Source: an uncultured Selenomonas sp. | Lineage (GTDB): Bacteria > Bacillota > Negativicutes > Selenomonadales > Selenomonadaceae | DNA length: 12,895 nucleotides | NCBI GenBank assembly: GCA_945494195.1 | Contig: CALYVJ010000018.1 | Span: 1-12,895, forward strand | Direction: 5' to 3' | Shown here: positions 6,582 through 12,895 of the stretch, piece after piece | How positions within the stretch are numbered: position 1 is the stretch's first letter | Layout of the letters: each line of letters opens with the position of its first letter | The notes under the pieces: model-generated | Database searches by the model: none | The model's input: only the letters and a program-made list of their open reading frames with translations | Told to the model about the DNA's origin: nothing | Translations under genes and position numbers: made by a program

Positions 6582-7709
6582 TTACTTTATGGAATTCAAA
6601 CGATCTGCCAACGTCTGTGCCGATTCGTCCTCCGCATTTGTCGTCAGGATTGCCTGGCTGCCCATCATAACGGTATTCCCCTTCACCGTTACGGCATTCT
6701 TGTTCTGGCCGTCATGATAAGCCCGGGCCAGGTTGCCCATGACCAAATAGGAACGCTCTTCCGAGCTGATATTCTCCTGGGCTGCCGGCATTACAAATTT
6801 CTTGCCGTTTACGAAGACATCGCCATTCTTGGCCGTGACATGTTTGCCGCTGTATGCTTCCAGTTTCTTGACGTAGTTGTCGCGGCGAGCAACATGATTC
6901 GGATGGTCTGACGGATTAAACCACAGGTTTATCCCCTTCTGTACCTGATCACCGCTTTCCTCAATCATACGCTGCCAAACAGCAGCACCAGCACCGAGGT
7001 TGTAGTTGGTATGGGTCATGTATTCCCAGGAAAGATTGTCCGCTTCCCACTCACGGCCCTTATCCGAATGAGCTTTGCTGATATTCATGCCCATTTGGCA
7101 AATGGTATCGGTGAGCTGATTGCCGCCCAGGGACTGGGAGGAAATCTGAGCCAGCAGCTTTTTATCGGCACTCTTCAAGATGCTCTTCGCCGTATGGTCT
7201 TTCTGTCCATGGCCCATCTCATGGCCCACCACGAAGGCCAGCTCATCGTCACAGGAAACCGTCTCAAACGCCCCGCGGTTAACGGACATCACATGGCCCA
7301 TACCGCAGAAGGCATTGAAGCTCTTATCCGGATTCAGGAAATAGCGGTACGGCTTGTCATCGATGGAGGAATCCACCTGGCGGATGGCCGCAGTCATTAT
7401 CTGCATCATATTCGTCAGCCGCTGATTCATAACTGGGTCATTGTCGACGCCATACTGCTGCTGAAAATAGTTCATCCAATAGGTACTACCTTCTTCTGTT
7501 TTATTCAGCATATCAACCTCTGAGCTGAGTTTCGCCTTGGCCTCAGCAAACTGCTGGCCCATTTTGGCGATTCCTTCCAGACCACCCAAGTTGCCAAGCG
7601 AAAAAGCCTCGGCCGTAGCCGGCTGCTGGGCAATCATGCTGAACCCCGTAAAGGACGTTGCCAGTACCACTGCCATCATGGTTTTTTTCGATGCTTTTTT
7701 CCAGTCCAT
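6582..7709 (-). CDS. Secreted M48-family zinc metalloprotease
   Basis: This 375-residue exported peptidase starts with a Sec signal peptide: Lys-rich start, hydrophobic core about 11-27, probable cleavage after ATAEA at 35. The catalytic domain has HEMGH (163-167) with two zinc-binding His and the catalytic Glu164. Glu220 in REWEAD is the likely third zinc ligand. A later DHPNHVARRDN matches the conserved DxHPxxxxR region of M48 enzymes. The C-terminal 80 or so residues include a short KNGDVFVNGKKF segment and end without an anchor. With no lipobox Cys it should be free in the periplasm or outside. By analogy with LoiP/BepA-type enzymes it may do envelope protein quality control, but that is inference. 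GGAGGAAA (7714-7721) precedes the ATG. The gene has a strong promoter of its own and no clear terminator before yhdT. Confidence 0.92.
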   Translation of the reverse strand: MDWKKASKKTMMAVVLATSFTGFSMIAQQPATAEAFSLGNLGGLEGIAKMGQQFAEAKAKLSSEVDMLNKTEEGSTYWMNYFQQQYGVDNDPVMNQRLTNMMQIMTAAIRQVDSSIDDKPYRYFLNPDKSFNAFCGMGHVMSVNRGAFETVSCDDELAFVVGHEMGHGQKDHTAKSILKSADKKLLAQISSQSLGGNQLTDTICQMGMNISKAHSDKGREWEADNLSWEYMTHTNYNLGAGAAVWQRMIEESGDQVQKGINLWFNPSDHPNHVARRDNYVKKLEAYSGKHVTAKNGDVFVNGKKFVMPAAQENISSEERSYLVMGNLARAYHDGQNKNAVTVKGNTVMMGSQAILTTNAEDESAQTLADRLNSIK

Positions 7710-7752
7710 TAGATTTCCTCCATTTTAATCCCTTTATAATAATCCTAAGCCA

Positions 7753-7780
7753 ATTATAGCGTACTTCCTCCATAGGTCAA
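7753..7780 (-). promoter_or_regulatory. Sigma-A-type promoter of the M48 protease gene
   Basis: On the minus strand TTGACC (7780-7775), a 16-bp spacer and a perfect TATAAT (7758-7753). Transcription should begin near 7746, about 37 nt before the ATG. Confidence 0.75.
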
Positions 7781-7801
7781 CCAAAAAATATCAATTTCGA
7801 C

Positions 7802-7839
7802 AAAAAAGTCCCAGCCGCTGGCATACGGCTGGGACTTTT
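7802..7839 (-). terminator. Strong terminator after metY
   Basis: A perfect 14-bp stem, AAAAGTCCCAGCCG (7804-7817) with its complement (7826-7839), and an 8-nt loop. On the minus strand it ends in six T's. It begins 17 bases past the metY stop and insulates the protease promoter. Confidence 0.92.
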
Positions 7840-7856
7840 GGGGGTATGAATCTAAT

Positions 7857-9152
7857 TTAATCGATAGCTTTAAAGGCCTGATCCAGATCATAGATAATGT
7901 CATCAATATGCTCCGTACCGATGGAGAGACGGATCGTGGAGCGAGTGATGCCGGAAGCAGCCAGCTCCTCATCATTCATCTGGCTATGGGTCGTCGTTGC
8001 CGGATGGATGACCAGGGATTTCACATCGGCCACATTGGCCAGCAGGCTGAATACCTTCAGGTGATTGATGAACTTCTCGGCTGCCTTTTCGCCGCCTTCG
8101 ATTTCAAAGGTGAAGATGGAAATACCACCGTTCGGGAAGTACTTCTTATAGAGTTCATGATCCGGATGGCTTGCCTGGGCCGGATGGTTGACCTTCGTTA
8201 CCTTTGGGTTCTTGGCCAGGTAATCCACTACCTTCAGGGCATTTTCCACATGGCGCTCTACGCGCAGGGACAGGGTCTCAGTGCCCTGCAACAGCAGGAA
8301 GGCATTAAAAGGCGACAGCGTCGCGCCCTCATCGCGCAGGATCAGCGTGCGGATATAGGTGGCAAAGGCAGCCGCTCCCACATCTTTAGCAAAGCTGATG
8401 CCGTGATAGCTCTCGTTCGGCTCCACAAACTGAGGGAATTTGCCCGAAGCAATCCAATCGAACTTGCCGCTGTCCACGATTACGCCGCCCAGGGTCGTGC
8501 CGTGGCCGCCGATGAATTTCGTAGCCGAATGGACGACGATGTCGGCACCATATTCAAAGGGACGCAGCTGATACGGCGTAGCAAAGGTGCTGTCGACTAC
8601 CAGCGGAATGTTATGCTTGTGGGCAATGGCAGCCACTGCCTCGATATCGATGAGGTTCGCATTGGGGTTGCCGATGGACTCGATATAGACAGCTCGCGTA
8701 TTCTCCTGGATTGCCTCCTCGAATACCTCCAGGCCCTTGGTCGGGTCCACAAAGGTAGTCTCGATGCCATAATTGGGGAAGGTATGTTCAAAGAGGTTGT
8801 AGGTGCCGCCGTAAATCGTCGTAGCAGCTACGATGTGCTGACCGGAATGGACCAGGGCTTCCAGCGTATAAGTAACAGCAGCCGCACCAGATGCTAAAGC
8901 GACAGCAGCAACACCGCCTTCCAAAGCAGCAATGCGCTTGGCGAAAACATCTTCCGTCGGATTCGTCAGACGGCCGTAAACATAACCAGCATCTTTCAGC
9001 GCGAAGCGGTCAGCTGCATGCTGAAAATCATGGAAGACGAAGGACGTAGACTGATAAATAGGAACGGCCCGGGCATCCGTCGTGGGGTCAGCCTGCTCCT
9101 GACCAACATGGAGCTGCAGCGTTTCAAAATGATATTTTCTCTCTTCACTCAT
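7857..9152 (-). CDS. metY: O-acetylhomoserine aminocarboxypropyltransferase (sulfhydrylase)
   Basis: This 431-residue PLP enzyme of the Cys/Met metabolism family joins O-acetylhomoserine with sulfide to give homocysteine (direct sulfhydrylation), the step before methionine synthase. The length of about 430 fits MetY rather than the shorter MetB/MetC/MetZ group of about 380-400. Visible landmarks are YGRLTNPT (59-66, phosphate-binding Tyr and Arg), ALASGAAAV, VVDSTFATPY with Asp187, and the PLP lysine Lys212 in HSATKFIGGHG. The ATG at 9152 has an AAAGAGG site at 9161-9167. The gene is monocistronic between a consensus promoter and a strong terminator. The leader is only about 53 nt, too short for a SAM or T-box riboswitch, so any control by sulfur or methionine is likely through the operator-like dyads at the promoter. 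Confidence 0.95.
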   Translation of the reverse strand: MSEERKYHFETLQLHVGQEQADPTTDARAVPIYQSTSFVFHDFQHAADRFALKDAGYVYGRLTNPTEDVFAKRIAALEGGVAAVALASGAAAVTYTLEALVHSGQHIVAATTIYGGTYNLFEHTFPNYGIETTFVDPTKGLEVFEEAIQENTRAVYIESIGNPNANLIDIEAVAAIAHKHNIPLVVDSTFATPYQLRPFEYGADIVVHSATKFIGGHGTTLGGVIVDSGKFDWIASGKFPQFVEPNESYHGISFAKDVGAAAFATYIRTLILRDEGATLSPFNAFLLLQGTETLSLRVERHVENALKVVDYLAKNPKVTKVNHPAQASHPDHELYKKYFPNGGISIFTFEIEGGEKAAEKFINHLKVFSLLANVADVKSLVIHPATTTHSQMNDEELAASGITRSTIRLSIGTEHIDDIIYDLDQAFKAID

Positions 9153-9184
9153 GATGATGACCTCTTTTCGTAATTAACATTTTC

Positions 9185-9211
9185 GTAAACATATCTGATT
9201 AATATGTTTAC
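9185..9211. promoter_or_regulatory. Operator-like perfect dyad at the metY transcription start
   Basis: GTAAACATAT (9185-9194) and its perfect complement ATATGTTTAC (9202-9211) are separated by 7 bp. The dyad begins right after the -10 box and covers the predicted start near 9205, so the RNA would not contain both arms. That favours a repressor-binding site over an RNA hairpin. I do not recognise the regulator. Confidence 0.6.
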
Positions 9212-9240
9212 ATTATAACTGTAACCTTGTTAAGTGTCAA
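9212..9240 (-). promoter_or_regulatory. Perfect-consensus promoter of metY
   Basis: On the minus strand TTGACA (9240-9235), exactly 17 bp, TATAAT (9217-9212), matching the housekeeping consensus at all twelve positions. Such a strong promoter usually needs a repressor. The -35 box lies inside a second dyad, AAGTGT-CA-ACACTT (9232-9245). Confidence 0.9.
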
Positions 9241-9250
9241 CACTTTTTGT

Positions 9251-9293
9251 AAAAAAATAACAGGATTTTGACACTTATGTGCCAAATCCTGTT
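9251..9293 (-). terminator. Terminator after the yitT operon
   Basis: AACAGGATTT (9259-9268) pairs perfectly with 9284-9293, and inner TTG/CAA and CAC/GTG pairs extend the stem to a TTAT loop. On the minus strand it is followed by seven T's (9257-9251) after one A. It lies 6 bases past the stop of the secreted protein gene and directly upstream of the metY promoter. Confidence 0.9.
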
Positions 9294-9298
9294 TTCCC

Positions 9299-9910
9299 TC
9301 ATTTAACATTCGTTTTCCATTTTCCGACCCGGTCGTGGACGGCGGCATCGCGGAGCGCAGCATCCATGGCCTCCCAGGCCAGCTGCGATACCTCTCCTGC
9401 GGCAGAATATTCATCGGCAAACCAGCGCGAGGCCCCTTTGCTAAAAACTTCATCCTGCATGCGGTCATAGCCAACAATCTGCACCGCAGCATAACTGTGG
9501 AGGATCATCCCGCGATCCCAGCGGAAGCTCATGCGCGTATACTGCTCATAGCCAGTCAGGATTGGCATCACGACCAAATCCGCCTGCAGCTTCTCCGCCA
9601 AGGGCTTTACCACTGCCTTCGCCTTGACGCGCCTTCCCGCCGCCGATACGATTTCATCCAACGCCCTAAGGCATTCGTCCTCAGGAATGTATTCCACCGC
9701 CTTAAGCGTTCCATTCAGCGGCACATACAGGCTTTGGTCCACCTGATTTTCCAGGCTGTCCAATACCGCTGGCGAAGGTCCTCTGCCGCATTCCACCTTC
9801 AACGGCAGCTGCGCCACCCGCAAGGGAACCCGCTCCGCCGCATCCGCCGGTGCAGCCAGAAATAGCAGCACTGCCAGGACCATACCAATTAACCGTTTTC
9901 CCCGTTGCAT
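9299..9910 (-). CDS. Secreted protein of unknown function
   Basis: A 203-residue protein I cannot assign to a family. It begins with a clear signal peptide: Arg/Lys at 3-5, hydrophobic core GMVLAVLLFLAAP, likely cleavage after ADA at residue 24. The mature part has no membrane helix and no obvious catalytic motif. Two cysteines are visible, in VECGRG and DECLRA, and could form a disulfide. A central stretch (LVVMPILTGYEQY, later SYAAVQIVGYDR) looks like beta strands of a compact alpha/beta domain. The ATG at 9910 follows a GGGAGGGGG site (9914-9922); a longer TTG start at 9934 spans that site and is rejected. It lies 30 bp after yitT with no terminator between, so the two are co-transcribed and may share a process at the envelope. 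Confidence 0.82.
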   Translation of the reverse strand: MQRGKRLIGMVLAVLLFLAAPADAAERVPLRVAQLPLKVECGRGPSPAVLDSLENQVDQSLYVPLNGTLKAVEYIPEDECLRALDEIVSAAGRRVKAKAVVKPLAEKLQADLVVMPILTGYEQYTRMSFRWDRGMILHSYAAVQIVGYDRMQDEVFSKGASRWFADEYSAAGEVSQLAWEAMDAALRDAAVHDRVGKWKTNVK

Positions 9911-9940
9911 AGAACCCCCTCCCTTTGCCGCCAAGAATTG

Positions 9941-10816
9941 TCAATGAATCGCCTTTTTCTTGAACCGGCCGCCAACGATATCGTGGACGACATTGATCGT
10001 GACAAAGGCGCTCTCATCCTTTTCCAGCACGATTTCCTTGAGCTTGTCCACCTCCAAGCGGGTGACGACGCAGTACAGCACTTCTTTGCTCTCCCCCGTA
10101 TAGCCGCCAGCACCATGCAAAAGCGTCACGCCACGGCCCAGGCGGTCGTTAAGGGCTGATGTGATCTCCTCATGCTCATTGGTGACAATCATGACCGCAT
10201 AGGACTCATCCAGCCCCTTGATGACCACATCAATCATCTTGGAAATGACAAAATAGGCCACCAGAGAGTACATCGCCTTATCCCAGCCGTAGAGCAACCC
10301 TGCTGCCGATAAAATGAACAAGTTGATGAACATGACGACTTCGCCTACAGAAAACACCGATTTCTTGTCCATGATGATGGCTACGATCTCGGTGCCGTCG
10401 AGACTGCCACCGGCCCGGATGATGAGCCCCACACCAAGGCCGTCGACAATTCCGCCGAAGATAGCAGCCAAAAAAGGGTCATCCGTAACTTTGGGAAACG
10501 AGGCAAATACTGCCGACCATAGAGACAGCAAGCAAATCGCTATCAGTGTGGCAATGGCAAAATTCTTGCCAATCTGTTTATATCCTAAATATAGGAACGG
10601 CAGATTGATCACCACGAGGAAAATCCCCAGAGACATCCCCGTAATCGAGCTCATCATGATGGAAATACCGACAATACCACCGTCAATGACTTCATTGGGA
10701 ATCAGGAACAATTCCAGGCCGATAGCAGCAATGAATGCACCAACGAGAATCGTCAGATACTTCTTGACGTAAAACGACTTAGGACGATGCTGCACGATTT
10801 TCTTCTTTTCTACCAT
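9941..10816 (-). CDS. YitT-family membrane protein with DUF2179 domain
   Basis: This 291-residue protein has the YitT layout: five or so membrane segments between about 20 and 195, including GLELFLIPNEVIDGGIVGIS and IRAGGSLDGTEIVA, followed by a soluble C-terminal DUF2179 domain (about 205-285, with GRGVTLLHGAGGYTGE and FVTINVVHDIVGG). The family is widespread in Firmicutes and often present in several copies. A transporter or sensing role is suspected but no substrate is established. The start ATG at 10816 has a weak GGGAG site about 10 nt upstream. It is the first gene of a two-gene operon with the secreted protein at 9299-9910. Confidence 0.92.
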   Translation of the reverse strand: MVEKKKIVQHRPKSFYVKKYLTILVGAFIAAIGLELFLIPNEVIDGGIVGISIMMSSITGMSLGIFLVVINLPFLYLGYKQIGKNFAIATLIAICLLSLWSAVFASFPKVTDDPFLAAIFGGIVDGLGVGLIIRAGGSLDGTEIVAIIMDKKSVFSVGEVVMFINLFILSAAGLLYGWDKAMYSLVAYFVISKMIDVVIKGLDESYAVMIVTNEHEEITSALNDRLGRGVTLLHGAGGYTGESKEVLYCVVTRLEVDKLKEIVLEKDESAFVTINVVHDIVGGRFKKKAIH

Positions 10817-10848
10817 AAACTCACACTCCCTAAATTACTTTCTTATAT

Positions 10849-10887
10849 ATTATAGCGCAAATGTTCAAATTTTGCCGCAGGCAAAAT
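10849..10887 (-). promoter_or_regulatory. yitT promoter -10 with a dyad over the -35 region
   Basis: A perfect TATAAT on the minus strand (10854-10849) lies 33 bp before the yitT ATG. There is no good -35 box at 16-18 bp. Instead, the perfect dyad ATTTTGCC-GCA-GGCAAAAT (10869-10887) is centred near -36. That fits a regulator binding site, either an activator replacing -35 contacts or a repressor. The regulator is unknown. Confidence 0.45.
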
Positions 10888-11097
10888 CTTCCCCGCAGCG
10901 TTTTCCTCAAAAGTCCCGCCTTCCTCCCAGCGGAACGGGAGCCTGCGTATTCCTCATTATAACCAACTTCGTGCATTTTACGGCATAAAATTCCAACAAC
11001 ATTCGTGACTTTGGGCAACTATTATCGTTTCGTCTTGTCTTCTCCCATAGCGCCCGATTCTTTATAATTTTTTTTGCATGGTTATTCGTGGTTTTGA
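10888..11097. other. Central part of the 340-bp divergent gap between yitT and the deoR-type gene
   Basis: The whole gap is 10817-11156. Between the two promoter regions I see no gene with a ribosome site and no terminator hairpin. Noted: a lone TATAAT on the minus strand (10961-10956) without a good -35, a GC-rich patch around 10890-10945, and an AT-rich T8 run at 11068-11075 upstream of the deoR promoter that could act as an UP-like element. Confidence 0.4.
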
Positions 11098-11126
11098 TTG
11101 ACTTTGACAGACTTTAGTTGTATGAT
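11098..11126 (+). promoter_or_regulatory. Promoter of the fructose operon with ACTTT direct repeats
   Basis: TTGACT (11098-11103), exactly 17 bp, TATGAT (11121-11126). Within it GACTTT occurs at 11100-11105 and 11110-11115, one helical turn apart. Such phased repeats inside the promoter could be the binding site of the DeoR-type repressor encoded immediately downstream, giving autoregulation; this is inference. Confidence 0.6.
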
Positions 11127-11156
11127 GTAGTAAGTAAATAAGGAGTGATAGCCAAC

Positions 11157-11906
11157 ATGCTTACGGAAGAACGCTATGCGACGATTCTCCGCATTCTCGA
11201 AGAAAAAAAGGCTGTTACCGTATTGGACCTTACCAAAGCACTCGATGCTTCGGAATCCACTGTCCGCCGTGACCTTACCGCGCTGCACAAAAGCGGCCGT
11301 CTCTACAAGGTTTACGGCGGTGCTACTTCTATCGATAACAATTACAGTTCGGCAGAAGATGATATGAAGACCAAGCGCGACCTTTTCCCGGAAGAAAAGA
11401 TTGCCATTGCTCGCAAGGCAGCCAGTCTCATCAAACGCAAGGATTTCGTTTACATCGATGCCGGCTCCACTACCCTGCGGATGATTGACTTTATAACGGA
11501 AACCAGTGCCGTATATGTGACGAACGGAATTTCTCATGCGTCCCGGCTTTCCGCCAAGGGTTTTAAAGTCTTCATTCTCGGCGGGGAGCTCAAGGCAGTC
11601 ACCGAGGCTGTTGTCGGAACTGAAGCACTCAACAACCTTCGTTCCTATAACTTTACCAAGGGATTCTTTGGTACCAACGGAATCAGCACCAAATCCGGCT
11701 TTTCAACGCCGGATTCCAGCGAAGGCATCATAAAAGGAGCGGCCCTTTCCCACTGCAGCCATGCCTTCGTCTTGGCCGACCGGTCAAAATTCAACAAGAT
11801 TTCACCGATTACCTTTGCGAACATTTCTAGTGCTTCCATCATTACGGGACGCCTGGAAGATAAGAAATATCGGGACTACACTACTATCATTGAGGGGGAT
11901 TTATAA
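11157..11906 (+). CDS. fruR: DeoR-family transcriptional repressor of the fructose operon
   Basis: A 249-residue DeoR/GlpR-type regulator. The N-terminal winged helix-turn-helix spans about 1-56 (ERYATILRILEEKKAVTVLDL, written here as two adjoining parts ERYATILRIL and EEKKAVTVLDL; then SESTVRRDL, the recognition helix, and LYKVYGGA). The C-terminal sugar-phosphate-sensing domain covers about 75-235, with FVYIDAGSTT and FFGTNGISTKSGFSTPD. The start is the ATG at 11157, 11 nt after AAGGAG (11140-11145); the in-frame GTG at 11145 is part of that site. The gene lies 3 nt before the 1-phosphofructokinase gene, so it most likely controls the fru operon and responds to fructose 1-phosphate or fructose 1,6-bisphosphate. 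The symbol rests on this context. Confidence 0.9.
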   Translation: MLTEERYATILRILEEKKAVTVLDLTKALDASESTVRRDLTALHKSGRLYKVYGGATSIDNNYSSAEDDMKTKRDLFPEEKIAIARKAASLIKRKDFVYIDAGSTTLRMIDFITETSAVYVTNGISHASRLSAKGFKVFILGGELKAVTEAVVGTEALNNLRSYNFTKGFFGTNGISTKSGFSTPDSSEGIIKGAALSHCSHAFVLADRSKFNKISPITFANISSASIITGRLEDKKYRDYTTIIEGDL

Positions 11907-11909
11907 CTC

Positions 11910-12818
11910 ATGATTTATACCGTAACATTCAATCCATCGCTGGATTACATCGTCCGCATGGACAAATTCACTGCCGGTGCCATCAACCGCGTAAACTACG
12001 AACAAGTTTTGGCTGGCGGTAAGGGCATCAACGTGTCCATCGTGCTCAAGAACCTCGGTCACGAGAGCACGGCCCTGGGCTTCCTGGCAGGCTTCACCGG
12101 CGAGGAAATCAAAGACCAGCTCAAGGGCTTCGGCGTCAAGAGCGACTTTGTCCAGCTCGAGAATGGTTTCTCCCGTATCAACGTCAAAGCCAAAGCCGAT
12201 TGTGAAACCGAAATCAATGGCCAGGGTCCGGACATCAGCGAAGCCAAACGCGAAGAACTTTTCGCCCAGCTGGACAAGCTGCAGGAAGGTGACACGCTGG
12301 TACTGGCCGGCTCCATTCCGAAGACCCTGCCGGATGATATCTATCAGAAAATTATGGCTCGCCTCGACGGCAAAGGCATCCGCATCGTCGTTGATGCCGA
12401 GAAGAAACTGCTCTTGAACGTCCTGCAGTATCATCCGTTCCTCATCAAGCCGAATAACCACGAGCTCGGTGACATGTTCGGCGTGAAACTCACGACGGAT
12501 GAGGAAATCATCACCTATGCCAAGAAACTCCAGGAAAAAGGTGCCCAGAACGTGCTGATTTCCATGGCTGGTGACGGTGCTATCCTGCTGACGACAGAGG
12601 GCAAATCCTTCAAATGTCCGGCTCCGAAAGGCAAGCTCATCAACTCCGTCGGCGCTGGCGACTCCATGGTAGCTGGTTTCATCACGGGCTACATAGAATC
12701 CGAAGGCGACTTCGAAAAGGCATTCCACATGGGTGTTGCAACCGGTTCTGCATCCGCGTTCAGTGAAAATCTCGCTACGCGCCCAGAGGTTGAAGCACTT
12801 CTCAAAACCATCGCGTAA
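11910..12818 (+). CDS. fruK: 1-phosphofructokinase
   Basis: A 302-residue cytoplasmic PfkB-family kinase that phosphorylates fructose 1-phosphate with ATP to fructose 1,6-bisphosphate, feeding PTS-imported fructose into glycolysis. Key parts: N-terminal TVTFNPSLDYIV; the first PfkB signature GGKGIN (36-41); KPNNHEL from 180, typical of FruK and tagatose-6-phosphate kinases; and the second signature NSVGAGDSMVAGF with catalytic Asp251. The length is typical. GAGGGGG at 11892-11898, inside the end of the regulator gene, serves the ATG at 11910, so translation is probably coupled. LacC (tagatose-6-phosphate kinase) is the main alternative, but the DeoR regulator upstream and FruA start downstream favour FruK. 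Confidence 0.95.
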   Translation: MIYTVTFNPSLDYIVRMDKFTAGAINRVNYEQVLAGGKGINVSIVLKNLGHESTALGFLAGFTGEEIKDQLKGFGVKSDFVQLENGFSRINVKAKADCETEINGQGPDISEAKREELFAQLDKLQEGDTLVLAGSIPKTLPDDIYQKIMARLDGKGIRIVVDAEKKLLLNVLQYHPFLIKPNNHELGDMFGVKLTTDEEIITYAKKLQEKGAQNVLISMAGDGAILLTTEGKSFKCPAPKGKLINSVGAGDSMVAGFITGYIESEGDFEKAFHMGVATGSASAFSENLATRPEVEALLKTIA

Positions 12819-12827
12819 TCATAGTTA

Positions 12828-12843
12828 TTATAAATATTTATAA
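12828..12843. repeat. 16-bp AT palindrome between fruK and fruA
   Basis: TTATAAATATTTATAA is a perfect palindrome of only A and T, just before the AAGGAGA ribosome site of the next gene. It could form a weak 6-bp-stem hairpin in the mRNA, or be chance in an AT-rich 40-bp gap. Confidence 0.4.
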
Positions 12844-12858
12844 AAAGGAGAGAATATA

Positions 12859-12895
12859 ATGCGCATTACTGATTTGCTCAAGAGCGACAGCATCC
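12859..12895 (+). CDS. fruA: Fructose PTS transporter, N-terminus only
   Basis: The ATG at 12859 follows AAAAGGAGA and encodes MRITDLLKSDSI before the window ends. This matches the usual N-terminus of the fructose-specific EIIA domain at the front of EIIABC proteins (MKITDLL...). The transporter phosphorylates fructose to fructose 1-phosphate during import. The position after the regulator and fruK is the standard fruR-fruK-fruA order. Only 12 residues are visible, so the call leans on context, and the domain make-up cannot be seen. Confidence 0.82.
   Translation, partial: MRITDLLKSDSI

Noticed and set aside
7908..8897. 329-codon open frame antisense to metY
   Set aside because: Shadow of the well-supported metY gene; no promoter or ribosome site.
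9153..9205. Possible SAM or T-box riboswitch before metY
   Set aside because: The predicted leader is only about 53 nt and shows none of the conserved helices or the T-box sequence.
10894..10906. Catabolite-repression (cre)-like site around CAGCGTTTTCC
   Set aside because: Several mismatches to the CcpA consensus, and it is 190 bp from the fructose promoter; not supportable.
10830..11018. 62-codon minus-strand frame in the yitT-deoR gap
   Set aside because: TTG start without a ribosome site, and it runs across the yitT -10 box and dyad.
11901..12728. 275-codon open frame antisense to fruK
   Set aside because: Shadow of fruK; its Phe/Asp/Gly-rich product is the typical by-product of a biased gene read backwards. 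Such frames are often mis-annotated.

Overview
The window looks like ordinary chromosome from an anaerobic member of the Firmicutes. The best guess is a Negativicute related to Selenomonas, Mitsuokella or Megamonas. The clues are AGGAGG-type ribosome binding sites, TTGACA/TATAAT promoters, strong A/T-tailed terminators, and third-position-GC-rich genes separated by AT-rich gaps. The gene set fits too: AGCS transporter, AzlCD, YhdT-PanF, a secreted M48 protease, MetY, YitT and DeoR-FruK-FruA. The genus-level assignment is inference. No rRNA, tRNA, CRISPR array, insertion sequence or prophage was seen.

Left part, rightward genes. A MutS-like ATPase with membrane segments enters from the left edge (1-1377) and ends at a terminator. 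A sodium:alanine/glycine (AGCS) symporter follows at 1576-2946, with its own promoter and a perfect 12-bp terminator stem. Next is an azlC-azlD pair (3092-4151) for branched-chain amino acid export, again with its own promoter and a terminator that also serves the opposite strand.

Middle part, all leftward, listed in transcription order from the right. First yitT (9941-10816) and a secreted protein of unknown function (9299-9910) form a two-gene operon with a strong terminator. Then comes metY (7857-9152) behind a perfect consensus promoter flanked by dyads, with a strong terminator. Then a secreted M48 metalloprotease (6582-7709), the yhdT-panF pantothenate uptake pair (4710-6486, genes overlapping by 8 nt), and a small AT-richer orphan gene (4237-4524) with a leader carrying inverted repeats.

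Right part, rightward: a fructose operon with a DeoR-type regulator (11157-11906), 1-phosphofructokinase (11910-12818) and the first codons of the fructose PTS transporter (from 12859). FruA should import fructose as fructose 1-phosphate, FruK should convert it to fructose 1,6-bisphosphate, and the regulator probably senses a phosphorylated sugar.

Most of the window is transport and central metabolism of known families, and I found no convincing new multi-gene system. The points most worth a second look are the membrane-associated MutS-like ATPase, the dyads around the metY promoter, the orphan gene with its leader, and the unknown secreted protein paired with yitT.
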